Below are positions 18,078 through 26,252 of a stretch of 64,000 bases of DNA, one piece after another (position 1 is the first letter of the stretch; each line of letters starts with the position of its first letter). A program made the translations under genes and the position numbers. The stretch comes from Methylobacterium iners (GTDB lineage Bacteria; Pseudomonadota; Alphaproteobacteria; Rhizobiales; Beijerinckiaceae). The stretch spans positions 62,001-126,000 of the forward strand of contig NZ_BPQP01000016.1 in NCBI RefSeq assembly GCF_022179305.1, given 5' to 3'. The notes beneath the pieces are model-generated. The model had not been told where the DNA came from. It saw nothing but the letters and a program-made list of their open reading frames with translations, and ran no database searches.

Positions 18078-18373
18078 GGGGCGATCCTCCTGTTGTGCGC
18101 CGAGGATAGGCCAGTCGGACGGATGGCGCGAGGGACCGGGCCGGGACGTCGCACCACGCTCGGCCCGTCCCGGACTCCGCGCGGCGGCCTGACGAGGCAG
18201 GGCCGCGACTTGCCGGCCAAACCGCTCCCGTGGCATGGCGGGGATCACCCTGGTTCCCATCGGATGCCCTTTGGGATGGAACCCTGACGGTATGCGGCCG
18301 CGTTTCACACCGTTCGGCCGGCTGCGGCCAGACCGCACCCGTCCCTGTCGGCCGCGACCCCGGTGATCATCCC

Positions 18374-19177
18374 ATGCGCTACGGTCCCCTCGCTTCCCTG
18401 ATCCTTGCCGGCGCGTGCCTCTCGCTGAGCAACGCCCATGCCCAGCAGCGCCCGGGCTGGGTCGACCCGCCGGCCAAGCCCGCCGCCGAGCCCGAGCGGG
18501 CGCCCCCGGTTGCCGCGGCCCCGAAGGAAGCCCCGACGGCCGCGAAGCCTCCGAGCCCGAGCGAGCCTCCCGCAGACCTCGCCGAGGGCCGCCCGACGCC
18601 GAGCGCGCGGACCCCGCGGCGGCGCGAAACGGTTCGCGAGGAGCGGGCGGTGGAGCGCGACGACGGCCGCCGCCTCGCCCGCACGCCCCCGCTCGCGCCG
18701 CCGGCCGCGGCCGAGGCGTTCGATCCGCGCTATACCGACTGGGCGGCGGCGGCGCAGCGCCTGACCTTCGACTACCTCGACAGCGTCTCCGGGCCGGATT
18801 CGGCCTCGCTCGCGACGGCGCGCCGCTTCTACGCGGAGCGGGTCCGCCGCTTCGGCCGCGTCGTGCCCCTGTCGGCCGTGGTCGCCGAGAAGCGGAACTT
18901 CGTGCAGCGCTGGCCCGAGCGTCGCTACGAGGCGCAGGGCGGCACGACGCGCACCGCCTGCAGCGCGGCGGCCGCCTCCTGCATCGTGCGGACGATCTAC
19001 GATTACCGGGCGGATGCGCCCGCCCGCGGCGCCCGCTCGCAGGGGACCGCCGAGCTCGTCCTCGAGATCAGCTTCGCGGGCGAGCGGCCGCTCATCGTCG
19101 CCGAGTCCAGCCGCGTCCTGCGGCGCTACGGCCCCGGGCCCCTCAGCGCCGCTGGGCCGACGCGCCGCGGCGCCTGA
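18374..19177 (+). CDS. Exported hypothetical protein, Pro/Ala-rich N-terminal half
   Basis: 267 residues. The signal peptide MRYGPLASLILAGACLSLS is followed by cleavage near AHA-QQ (about residue 23). The next 80 residues are low-complexity Pro/Ala/Glu/Arg, then a folded part begins at FDPRYTDWAAAAQRLTFDYL. The two Cys in TACSAAAASC could form a disulfide. The later portion (VRTIYDYRADAP, AELVLEISFAG) looks like a compact beta domain. No function is recognised. The next gene starts 10 bases on, so the two are likely co-transcribed. Confidence 0.65.
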   Translation: MRYGPLASLILAGACLSLSNAHAQQRPGWVDPPAKPAAEPERAPPVAAAPKEAPTAAKPPSPSEPPADLAEGRPTPSARTPRRRETVREERAVERDDGRRLARTPPLAPPAAAEAFDPRYTDWAAAAQRLTFDYLDSVSGPDSASLATARRFYAERVRRFGRVVPLSAVVAEKRNFVQRWPERRYEAQGGTTRTACSAAAASCIVRTIYDYRADAPARGARSQGTAELVLEISFAGERPLIVAESSRVLRRYGPGPLSAAGPTRRGA

Positions 19178-19187
19178 TCGAGAACCG

Positions 19188-20492
19188 ATGCCGCCTGACA
19201 CCGCCCGCCTCGCGACGCCGGACAGCCTTTCCGACGGATCCTCGCTCCCGAGCCGCGGGGAGTGGGACCGGCTGCGCGCGCAGATCCGGGCCGAGATCGC
19301 CGCCCGCGGCGCCTTCCCGGTCGCGCGGCGCACTCTCGAACTCGTCATCGAGACGGCCCTGGAGCCCAGCGAGGAGCCGCCGGGCTACCGGATCGTCGAC
19401 CGGGACGGGACCCCCCGCCTCCATCGGGAGGACGCGGCGCCCCTGACGCTCGCCGACCTCGTCGACGAGCTGCAGGAGCGCCATCCGGCGCTGTTCCCTC
19501 GGCCGTCCGAGCCGGAGCCGGAGCCCGCACCGTCCGAGCCCTCGCCGGAACCGGCCGGCGCGAAGATCAAGGCGGCCGCGGCCCGCCTCGTGGAGGCAGG
19601 TGCCGCCTCGGGCGCGCTGTCGGGTCTGCGCGCCCGCTTCCAGGCCTCCCCGCAGCCGGTGAGAACCTCGGCGGAGGCGGCCCCCCTGGCGGACGCGGCG
19701 GACGCCACGCCGGCGGCCCCGCATCCCGCCTCGGAGGCGGGCCGGGCCCGCCTGCAGGCCGCGGCAGAGACGGTCCGCCAGCACGGGAGCCGGGCGGGCG
19801 GGCGGGCTCGGGTTGGCTTGCGCCGGACGCTCCGTTTCGCCCGGCGCCGGAGCGTGGCCCTTGGTGAGGCTTCGGAACGGTTCCGGGACCGGATCGGCGA
19901 TGCCTCCGATCTGCGCACCACCCTCACTCGCCCGAGCGTTCTTGCCGGGATCGGCGGTTTGGGACTGGTCGGCATCGTGACGCTGTTCGCCCTCAGGGGC
20001 GGCTCCGACGCACCGCCGGCCCCGCCCCCCAGCCCGGCACCGGCCGCTCGGCCGACGGCTGCCCCTCCGGCGGCGCCGCCGACGGCCGCGGAGCCCGAGG
20101 ACGAGGGCGGGACGCCCCCGGACGAGACCGCGACCGAGCCGCTGGTCGATCCGCCGGCCGAGGAGCCCCCGCCCGCGAACGCGGTGAGCGGCCCGGCCGA
20201 GGTGATCGACACCGCGACGCTCAAGCTTGGCGGGAAGGTCGTGCGGCTGTTCGGCGTCGAGTGGGTCCGCGGCGGGCAGCGGGAGGAGCTGACCCGCTAC
20301 CTGGCGAGGCGGCCGGTCTCCTGCCAGCCGGTCGCCGGCAGCGAAGCCTATCGCTGCACGGTCTCGGGCCGCGATCTCTCCGAGGTCGTGCTCTTCAACG
20401 GCGGCGGCCGCGCCTCGCCGGAGGCGACCCCCGACCTCGTCGCCGCCGAGGACCGTGCCCGCACCGAACGCCTCGGCGTCTGGGCGCGATAG
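19188..20492 (+). CDS. Membrane-anchored protein with C-terminal nuclease-fold-like domain
   Basis: 434 residues. The cytoplasmic N-terminal region contains SRGEWDRLRAQIRAEIAARG and a segment with TLADLVDELQERHPALF. One membrane helix (VLAGIGGLGLVGIVTLFAL) lies near residue 250, followed by a Pro/Ala/Glu-rich periplasmic linker. The C-terminal domain starts at GPAEVIDTATLKLGGKVVRLFGVEW, a pattern like the OB core of staphylococcal-nuclease homologues. Catalytic Arg/Glu positions are not convincingly kept, so it may only bind a ligand. It is probably translated with the upstream exported protein. Confidence 0.6.
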   Translation: MPPDTARLATPDSLSDGSSLPSRGEWDRLRAQIRAEIAARGAFPVARRTLELVIETALEPSEEPPGYRIVDRDGTPRLHREDAAPLTLADLVDELQERHPALFPRPSEPEPEPAPSEPSPEPAGAKIKAAAARLVEAGAASGALSGLRARFQASPQPVRTSAEAAPLADAADATPAAPHPASEAGRARLQAAAETVRQHGSRAGGRARVGLRRTLRFARRRSVALGEASERFRDRIGDASDLRTTLTRPSVLAGIGGLGLVGIVTLFALRGGSDAPPAPPPSPAPAARPTAAPPAAPPTAAEPEDEGGTPPDETATEPLVDPPAEEPPPANAVSGPAEVIDTATLKLGGKVVRLFGVEWVRGGQREELTRYLARRPVSCQPVAGSEAYRCTVSGRDLSEVVLFNGGGRASPEATPDLVAAEDRARTERLGVWAR

Positions 20493-20618
20493 CGCCGCGG
20501 GTCGGACGAACCACTCACGGTTGTCACCGCGCCGTCCACGGCGGCACGCCTAGCGCGACTTGCGGTTTCCCATCGCCTCGGTCTCAATGCGCGCCGAACG
20601 GGCTATGCGGGGGCGGCG

Positions 20619-21593
20619 ATGGACGTGTCGGTCGGCTTGGGGCTCGCGGCGCTGGTGCTCGCCGTGCTCGTGGTCGGCACGCTGGCAGCAGGCATCAACA
20701 TCGTCCCGCAGGGTTACGTCTACACGGTCGAGCGCTTCGGCCGCTACTCCCGCACGCTCGAGGCCGGGCTCGGCCTGATCACGCCCTTCGTCGAGCGGGT
20801 CGGCCGGCGGGTGAACGTGATGGAACAGGTCATCGAGGTGCCGAGCCAGGAGGCCTTCACCCGCGACAATGCCGGCGTGCGCATCGACGCCGTGGTGTTC
20901 TACCAGGTGCTCGATGCGGCCCGCGCCTCCTACGAGATCTCGAACCTCGAGGTCGCGATGACGACGCTGGCGATGACGAACATCCGCACCCTCGTCGGCT
21001 CGATGGACCTCGACCAGCTCCTCTCGCACCGCGACCAGATCAACGAGCGCCTCCTCAGCGTGATGGACGCGGCGACCTCGCCCTGGGGGATCAAGATGAC
21101 CCGCATCGAGATCAAGGACATCCTGCCGCCCGCCGACGTCGCCGGCGCCATGGCCCGCCAGATGAAGGCCGAGCGCGAGAAGCGCGCCTCGGTCCTCGAG
21201 GCCGAAGGCCAGCGCCAAGCCGACATCCTGCGCGCGGAGGGGCGCAAGCAATCGGCGATCCTCGAGGCGGAAGGGCGCCGCGAGGCCGCCTTCCGCGACG
21301 CCGAGGCCCGCGAGCGCGGGGCGGAGGCCGAGGCCAGGGCCACGGGGATGGTGAGCGAGGCGATCGCCAAGGGCGACATCGCCGCGGCCAATTTCCTGGT
21401 CGCCGAGAAATACGTCGAGGCGGTCCGCGCCATCGCCACCGCCCCGAACCAGCGGGTCGTGGTCGTGCCGATCGAGGCGGCGGCTTTGGCCGGCACCCTC
21501 GGCGGCATCGCCGAGATCACCCGCAGCGTCTTCGGCGACGGTGCGGCGGCCGCCCCGCGCCGCGCCTCCGGCCTGCCGCCGACCTCGCCATGA
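20619..21593 (+). CDS. SPFH/Band 7 membrane protein (QmcA/paraslipin type)
   Basis: 324 residues: an N-terminal membrane helix (about residues 5-25), the Band 7 domain opening with INIVPQGYVYTVERFGRYSRTL, and VMEQVIEVPSQEAFTRDN. A long helical region of Ala/Glu/Arg follows (AEREKRASVLEAEGQRQADI and repeats of RKQSAILEAEGRREA), typical of oligomerising stomatin-like proteins. The family scaffolds membrane microdomains and FtsH-type proteases. Its stop overlaps the nfeD start by four bases, and the two families usually act as a pair. Confidence 0.9.
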   Translation: MDVSVGLGLAALVLAVLVVGTLAAGINIVPQGYVYTVERFGRYSRTLEAGLGLITPFVERVGRRVNVMEQVIEVPSQEAFTRDNAGVRIDAVVFYQVLDAARASYEISNLEVAMTTLAMTNIRTLVGSMDLDQLLSHRDQINERLLSVMDAATSPWGIKMTRIEIKDILPPADVAGAMARQMKAEREKRASVLEAEGQRQADILRAEGRKQSAILEAEGRREAAFRDAEARERGAEAEARATGMVSEAIAKGDIAAANFLVAEKYVEAVRAIATAPNQRVVVVPIEAAALAGTLGGIAEITRSVFGDGAAAAPRRASGLPPTSP

Positions 21594-22027
21594 CCGGAAC
21601 GCTGCTGGGTGGGATCGGGCCGACCTGGGCCTGGATCATCCTCGGCCTCGTCCTGATGGGGCTCGAACTCGTCGCTTCCGGGATCTTCCTGCTCTGGCTC
21701 GGCCTTGCCGCCGTTCTGACCGGCCTCGTCGTCGCCGTGGTAGCGATGTCCTGGCCGCTGCAGATCCTGCTGTTCTCGGGCCTCGCCGTCGCCCTCGTGC
21801 TGGTCGCGAGCCGCCGCGCGAGAAGCCCTGATGCGACTGTGAACCGAGGCGCGCGCGGGCTGATCGGCCGGGAATTCGTCCTCGACGAGCCGATCGTCGC
21901 CGGCGCGGGTCGGCTGCGCTTCGACGACACCATCTGGCGCGTTGCCGGCCCGGACGCACCCGCCGGCAGGAGGGTCCGGGTGACGGGGGTGGAGGGGACC
22001 GTGCTGCGGGTCGAGATGGTGACCTGA
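21590..22027 (+). CDS. NfeD-family membrane protein
   Basis: 145 residues, ATG at 21590 in ATGA overlap with the SPFH gene. Three hydrophobic helices are followed by a C-terminal OB-fold domain (VNRGARGLIGREFVLDEPIV, RLRFDDTIWRV). This is the short NfeD form lacking the Ser protease domain. NfeD proteins pair with SPFH proteins at the inner membrane and are thought to control their oligomerisation. Gene pairing and domain form agree with this reading. Confidence 0.88.
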   Translation: MTGTLLGGIGPTWAWIILGLVLMGLELVASGIFLLWLGLAAVLTGLVVAVVAMSWPLQILLFSGLAVALVLVASRRARSPDATVNRGARGLIGREFVLDEPIVAGAGRLRFDDTIWRVAGPDAPAGRRVRVTGVEGTVLRVEMVT

Positions 22028-22075
22028 AGGGCCTAGCTCAATCCAGAGATGCTCCTGGTGTGGCGCACCTCGCCT

Positions 22076-22227
22076 TTGTCATTCCGGGGCGCCGCAGGCG
22101 AGCCCGGAACCCAGAACCGCAGGTCGCGATCCAGTCTGCCTCGTTGGTGGTTTTGGGTCCCTGGCTCCGCGGCGTTTATCCTCGGACCGGCCAAAGGCCG
22201 GATCCGGGGGCGGCCCCGGGGTGACAA
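22076..22227. repeat. Palindromic intergenic element, family 1, long form
   Basis: Begins TTGTCATTCCGGGGC and ends CCCCGGGGTGACAA, an imperfect long hairpin of 152 bases. It shares the internal motifs AGCCCGGAACCCAGA and TTGGGTCC with the other copies at 29778, 38635, 43302 and 44796. Like the copy at 43302 it has an extra module of about 36 bases (CGGACCGGCCAAAGGCCGGA, itself palindromic). It lies between nfeD and the LexA box of the radical SAM operon. Confidence 0.85.
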
Positions 22228-22278
22228 GCGTCGGTGCAAGCAGGAGGCATTTGCCCGCGGCATCTCGTCGAACCGCTT

Positions 22279-22293
22279 GAACAAACCACGAAC
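22279..22293. promoter_or_regulatory. LexA (SOS) box upstream of the radical SAM/UdgX operon
   Basis: GAAC (22279-22282), seven bases, GAAC (22290-22293), the reverse form of the alphaproteobacterial LexA operator GTTC-N7-GTTC. It lies 18 bases before the radical SAM start at 22312, a promoter-proximal position. The repair role of the downstream genes fits SOS control. Confidence 0.8.
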
Positions 22294-22311
22294 AAAGCGC
22301 ATGTCTCTTGC

Positions 22312-23523
22312 ATGGACGAGTCGCTCGCCAAGAAGCTGCGCATCCTGGCCGATGCCGCGAAATACGATGCCTCCTGCTCCTCGTCCGGGGCGCCGAAGCG
22401 CAAGGCCGGCGCGGGCGAGCTCGGCTCGACGACGGGGGTCGGCATCTGCCACGCCTACACGCCGGACGGGCGCTGCATCTCGTTGCTGAAGATCCTGCTG
22501 ACCAATTACTGCCTGTTCGACTGCGCCTATTGCATCAACCGGCGCTCCTCGAACGTGCGCCGGGCGAAATTCTCCGTGGACGAGGTCGTGACTCTCACGG
22601 TCGAGTTCTACAAGCGCAACTACATCGAGGGACTCTTCCTTTCGTCGGGCATCATCAAGTCGCCCGACCACACGATGGAGCTGCTGACCCGGGTCGCGAA
22701 GGACCTGCGCCGCAAGCACGGTTTTCGCGGCTACATCCACCTCAAGTCGATTCCGGAGGCGAGCCCCTGGCTGATCGAGGAGGCAGGGCTCTACGCCGAC
22801 CGGCTCTCGATCAACCTCGAGCTTCCCACCGAGGCGAGCCTGGAACGCCTGGCCCCGGAGAAGGACGGCGCCGCGATCCAGGGCGCGATGGCCCAGATCG
22901 GCGAGCGCATCCACGAGGCCAAGGCCGAGCGCCGCCGCTTCTCGCCCGCCGGGCAATCGACGCAGGTGATCGTGGGCGCCGACGCCACCACCGACGAAGC
23001 GCTGATCCGCAAGAGCGCGCATCTCTACGGCTCGTACAATCTGAAGCGGGTCTACTACTCCGCCTTCAGCCCGATCCCGGAGGGCTCGACCATCCTGCCG
23101 CTGAAGTCGCCGCCCCTTCAGCGCGAGCACCGGCTTTATCAGGGCGACTGGCTGATCCGGTACTACGAATTTTCCGCCGACGACGTGGCCGATGCCACCG
23201 ATGGCGGGATGTTCGCCCTCGACATCGATCCCAAGCTCGCCTGGGCGCTCAAGAACCGCGATCGCTTCCCCGTCGACGTGAACCGAGCCGAGCGCGAGGC
23301 GCTGCTGCGGGTGCCGGGCCTCGGGGCCAGGGCCGTCGACAAGATCGTGAAGGCGCGCCGCCACACGCGGCTGCGCCTCGACGACGTCGCCCGCCTGACT
23401 TCGGGGCTGAAGCGGGCGAGGCCTTTCCTGATCGCGGAGGATTACCGCCCGACCGGCCTGACCGACTGCCTCGACCTGCGCAGCCGGCTTGCCGAGCCCG
23501 CGCAGCAGATGAGCCTGTTTTGA
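22312..23523 (+). CDS. Putative DNA modification/repair radical SAM protein
   Basis: 403 residues from the ATG at 22312. The radical SAM cluster motif CxxxCxxC is in LLTNYCLFDCAYCINRR, near residue 72. A helix-hairpin-helix segment (REALLRVPGLGARAVDKIVK) near residue 330 suggests DNA contact. The C-terminus has SRLAEPAQQMSLF. It matches the family repeatedly found beside UDG-like proteins and annotated as a putative DNA repair enzyme; its reaction is unproven. It heads a two-gene unit behind the LexA box. Confidence 0.88.
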   Translation: MDESLAKKLRILADAAKYDASCSSSGAPKRKAGAGELGSTTGVGICHAYTPDGRCISLLKILLTNYCLFDCAYCINRRSSNVRRAKFSVDEVVTLTVEFYKRNYIEGLFLSSGIIKSPDHTMELLTRVAKDLRRKHGFRGYIHLKSIPEASPWLIEEAGLYADRLSINLELPTEASLERLAPEKDGAAIQGAMAQIGERIHEAKAERRRFSPAGQSTQVIVGADATTDEALIRKSAHLYGSYNLKRVYYSAFSPIPEGSTILPLKSPPLQREHRLYQGDWLIRYYEFSADDVADATDGGMFALDIDPKLAWALKNRDRFPVDVNRAEREALLRVPGLGARAVDKIVKARRHTRLRLDDVARLTSGLKRARPFLIAEDYRPTGLTDCLDLRSRLAEPAQQMSLF

Positions 23524-23525
23524 GG

Positions 23526-24983
23526 ATGGGCAGAGCCGCGCGCAGCAACCCTCCCCCCGCGGACGGGGGAGGGTTGCTGCGCGCGATCTCCCTCCGGCCA
23601 GGTGCCGATCTCGACGGGTTCCGCGCGGCCGCCCGGCGTCTCGTTGCCGCGGGCATCCCGCCGGAGCGCGTGACTTGGCAGGAGGACGGCGCGACGGACC
23701 TGTTTGGGGTCGATGTCGGCGGCGAAGCTCCGCCCCTCTCCCTTCCCCCGGGAGTCGGCGATCTCGTGCGGATGGTCGTTCCGCACCGCGATCCCGAGCG
23801 CTACGCCCTGCTCTACGCCCTGATCTGGCGCGTTCTTCATGGCGAGCGCCGCCTTCTCGAGGTCGGGAGCGATCCGCTCGTCCACCGCCTCGAGCGGATG
23901 CGCAAGGCCATCGCGCGCGACCTCCACAAGATGCACGCCTTCCTGCGCTTCCGCCGGGCCGAGGGGGAGCTCGAACGCTTCGTCGCCTGGTTCGAGCCCG
24001 ACCACTACATCCTGGAAGCGGCCGCGCCCTTCTTCGTCGACCGATTCCGGGCCCTGCACTGGTCGATCCTGACGCCGGAGGGCTCCGCGCATTGGGACGG
24101 CTCCGGCTTGACCTACGGGCCGCCCGGCCGGCGCGAGGATGCGCCCGCGAGCGACGGGTTCGAGGCCGGCTGGCGCGACTATTACGAGAGCACCTTCAAC
24201 CCGGCCCGCACAAACCTGCGCGCCATGCGTTCCGAGATGCCGAAGAAGTACTGGCGCAACCTGCCGGAGACCGCCGCGATCCCCGACCTCGTCCGGAGCG
24301 CGGCCTCCCGCACGGAGGCGATGATCGAGAGGGAGCCGCAGATGCCCGTGAAGCGCAATCCCGCCCGCGCGGTCGCCGCGATGGCCGACGACGCGCCGGG
24401 GAGCCTCGAGGAGCTCAACGCCGTGATCCGGCGCTCGGAGCCCCTGGTGCCCGGCGCGACGCAGGCCGTGCTCGGCGAGGGCCCCGTCGGCGCGACGATC
24501 GCCTTCGTCGGCGAGCAGCCGGGCGACCAGGAGGATCGGCAGGGCCGGCCCTTCGTCGGCCCGGCCGGTCAGCTCCTGATGCGGGCGATGGGCGAGGCCG
24601 GGCTCATGCGCCCAGAGGTCTACCTCACCAATGCGGTCAAGCACTTCAAGTTCGAGGAGCGCGGCAAGCGCCGCATCCACCAGAAGCCGACCGCCGGCGA
24701 GGTCAGCCACTACCGCTGGTGGCTCGACCGCGAGCTCGACTTCGTCGCGCCCCGCCTCGTCGTGGCGCTCGGCGCCACCGCCGTGCTCGCGCTGACGGGC
24801 AAGGCGATCCCGATCACCCGGGCGCGGGGGCCGGCGGGGTTCGAGAAGCCTTATCGCGGCTTCATCACGGTGCACCCCTCCTACCTGCTGCGCCTGCCCG
24901 ACGAAGCCAAGGACGACGCCTACGGCGCCTTCGTCGAGGATCTGCGCCGGGTGAAGGCACTGGCCGAGGAGTTGGCGGGCTAG
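23526..24983 (+). CDS. UdgX-family uracil-DNA glycosylase fused to an N-terminal linked domain (DUF4130 type)
   Basis: 485 residues from the ATG at 23526. The family N-terminus may begin at TTG 23574 (LLRAISLRPGADLDGFRAA), since the preceding codons are the arm of a perfect hairpin. Residues 30-280 form the domain found linked to the radical SAM gene (DLHKMHAFLRFRR, MPKKYWRNLPE). From about residue 290 comes the UDG-like domain with GEQPGDQEDRQGRPFVGPAG and the KRRIHQ motif at 381-386. His385 corresponds to the UdgX His that links covalently to uracil-DNA. It ends with VTVHPSYLL-like sequence. Nearly certain as UdgX type; the biological role is repair or scavenging. Confidence 0.9.
   Translation: MGRAARSNPPPADGGGLLRAISLRPGADLDGFRAAARRLVAAGIPPERVTWQEDGATDLFGVDVGGEAPPLSLPPGVGDLVRMVVPHRDPERYALLYALIWRVLHGERRLLEVGSDPLVHRLERMRKAIARDLHKMHAFLRFRRAEGELERFVAWFEPDHYILEAAAPFFVDRFRALHWSILTPEGSAHWDGSGLTYGPPGRREDAPASDGFEAGWRDYYESTFNPARTNLRAMRSEMPKKYWRNLPETAAIPDLVRSAASRTEAMIEREPQMPVKRNPARAVAAMADDAPGSLEELNAVIRRSEPLVPGATQAVLGEGPVGATIAFVGEQPGDQEDRQGRPFVGPAGQLLMRAMGEAGLMRPEVYLTNAVKHFKFEERGKRRIHQKPTAGEVSHYRWWLDRELDFVAPRLVVALGATAVLALTGKAIPITRARGPAGFEKPYRGFITVHPSYLLRLPDEAKDDAYGAFVEDLRRVKALAEELAG
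23538..23584. repeat. Perfect 20-base-stem hairpin at the radical SAM/UdgX junction
   Basis: The arms are 23538-23557 and 23565-23584, exact reverse complements, with a 7-base loop. The stem ends in a CCCTCCCCC/GGGGGAGGG core. It begins 14 bases after the radical SAM stop and lies inside the UdgX reading frame if the ATG at 23526 is used. It could attenuate or stabilise, or be an inserted palindrome. Confidence 0.85.
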
Positions 24984-25001
24984 AAGAAGTCGCGGGTCTC
25001 T

Positions 25002-25105
25002 CCTCCCCCTTGTGGGGAGGAGTTGGAGGTGGGGGTGGCTGGGTGACCTGGGGCTCAGGCAAGCGGAACCATCCCCACCCTCGATCCCTCCCCACAAGGG
25101 GGAGG
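25002..25105. repeat. Palindromic intergenic element, family 2
   Basis: The left end CCTCCCCCTTGTGGGGAGG and right end CCTCCCCACAAGGGGGAGG mirror each other, as do GGTGGGGGTGGCTGGG and the region of CCCCACC. About 105 bases. A second copy lies at 39745-39853 in the MoxR operon. It separates the convergent UdgX (+) and aroB (-) genes and probably terminates both. Confidence 0.8.
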
Positions 25106-25118
25106 GAAGCGCGCCACA

Positions 25119-26252
25119 TCAGCCCGCGCCGAGTTCCGCCTTCAAGAATGCCAGAACCTCCGCCCGATCGATGCCCGGCGCGATGAAGCTCGCGCCGATG
25201 CCGCGGGCGAGGATGAAGGTCAGGGCCCCGTCGCGCACCTTCTTGTCCTGGCCCATCGCCTCGACGAGCGCGTCGGCATCGCCGCTTCCGCCCGGAACCG
25301 CCTGCAGGCGCGTCGGCAGCCCGACGAGGGCGAGATGGTTGGCGACGCGGCCCGCCTCCTGGCCGGGGCAGAGGCCGAGCCGGGCCGAGAAGCGGAAGGC
25401 GAGCGCGAGGCCGATCGCCACCGCCTCGCCGTGGACGAGGCGCGCGGAATCGTAATTCGTCAGGCGCTCCAGGGCGTGAGCGAAGGTGTGGCCGAGATTG
25501 AGCAGGGCCCGCTCGCCGTGCTCGAACTCGTCGCGCACCACCACGCCGGCCTTGGCGCGGCAGCAGATCGCGACCGCCTCGTCGCGCTCGGGACCACCGG
25601 AGAAGATCCCGGCCCAGTTTGCCTCGCACCACGCGAAGAAGGCCGCATCGTTGATAAGGCCGTACTTCGCCACCTCGGCGTAGCCCGCCCGCATCTCGCG
25701 CTCCGACAGGGTGTCGAGGCTTGCGGTGTCGGCCAGCACCAGGCGCGGCTGATGGAAGGCGCCGATCAGGTTCTTGCCGTGGCCCGAGTTGATCCCGGTC
25801 TTGCCACCGACCGAGGAATCGACCTGTGCCAGCAGCGTAGTCGGCGCCTGCACGAAGCGCACGCCCCGTCGCAGGGTCGCGGCGGCGAAGCCCGCGAGGT
25901 CGCCGATGACGCCGCCGCCCAGCGCCACGACGAGGTCGCCGCGCTCGATCCTGGCGGCGAGCAGCCCGTCGCAGACCTGCGCGTAGCCGGCATAGCTTTT
26001 CGAAGCCTCGCCCGGCGGCACCACGACGAGGCAAGTGCGCAGGCCTGCCGCCTCGAGGCTCGCCCGGGCCCCATCGGCGTAGAGGGCGGCCACATTCTCG
26101 TCGGTGACGATGGCCGCGGCCCTGGCGCCCAGCGCCGCGGCTCGCGCCCCGGTTTGGCCGAGGAGGCCGCGCCCGATCAGAATGTCGTAACCGCGGCCGC
26201 CGTTGAGAGGCACGTGAACGGTGAGAGGATGGGCCGTCTTCGTCTCGCTCAC
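25119..26252 (-). CDS. aroB: 3-dehydroquinate synthase
   Basis: 377 residues from the GTG at 26252 (GTGA overlap with aroK). It converts DAHP to 3-dehydroquinate in the shikimate pathway, using NAD and a metal. Visible motifs: ALGGGVIGDLAGFAAATLRRG near residue 110, VDSSVGGKTGIN (the Lys contacts substrate), and metal ligands in AEVAKYGLI, GHTFAHALE and LVHGEAVAIG. Family length is about 360-380. Pairing with aroK on one strand is the common gammaproteobacterial/alphaproteobacterial arrangement. Confidence 0.94.
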   Translation of the reverse strand: MSETKTAHPLTVHVPLNGGRGYDILIGRGLLGQTGARAAALGARAAAIVTDENVAALYADGARASLEAAGLRTCLVVVPPGEASKSYAGYAQVCDGLLAARIERGDLVVALGGGVIGDLAGFAAATLRRGVRFVQAPTTLLAQVDSSVGGKTGINSGHGKNLIGAFHQPRLVLADTASLDTLSEREMRAGYAEVAKYGLINDAAFFAWCEANWAGIFSGGPERDEAVAICCRAKAGVVVRDEFEHGERALLNLGHTFAHALERLTNYDSARLVHGEAVAIGLALAFRFSARLGLCPGQEAGRVANHLALVGLPTRLQAVPGGSGDADALVEAMGQDKKVRDGALTFILARGIGASFIAPGIDRAEVLAFLKAELGAG

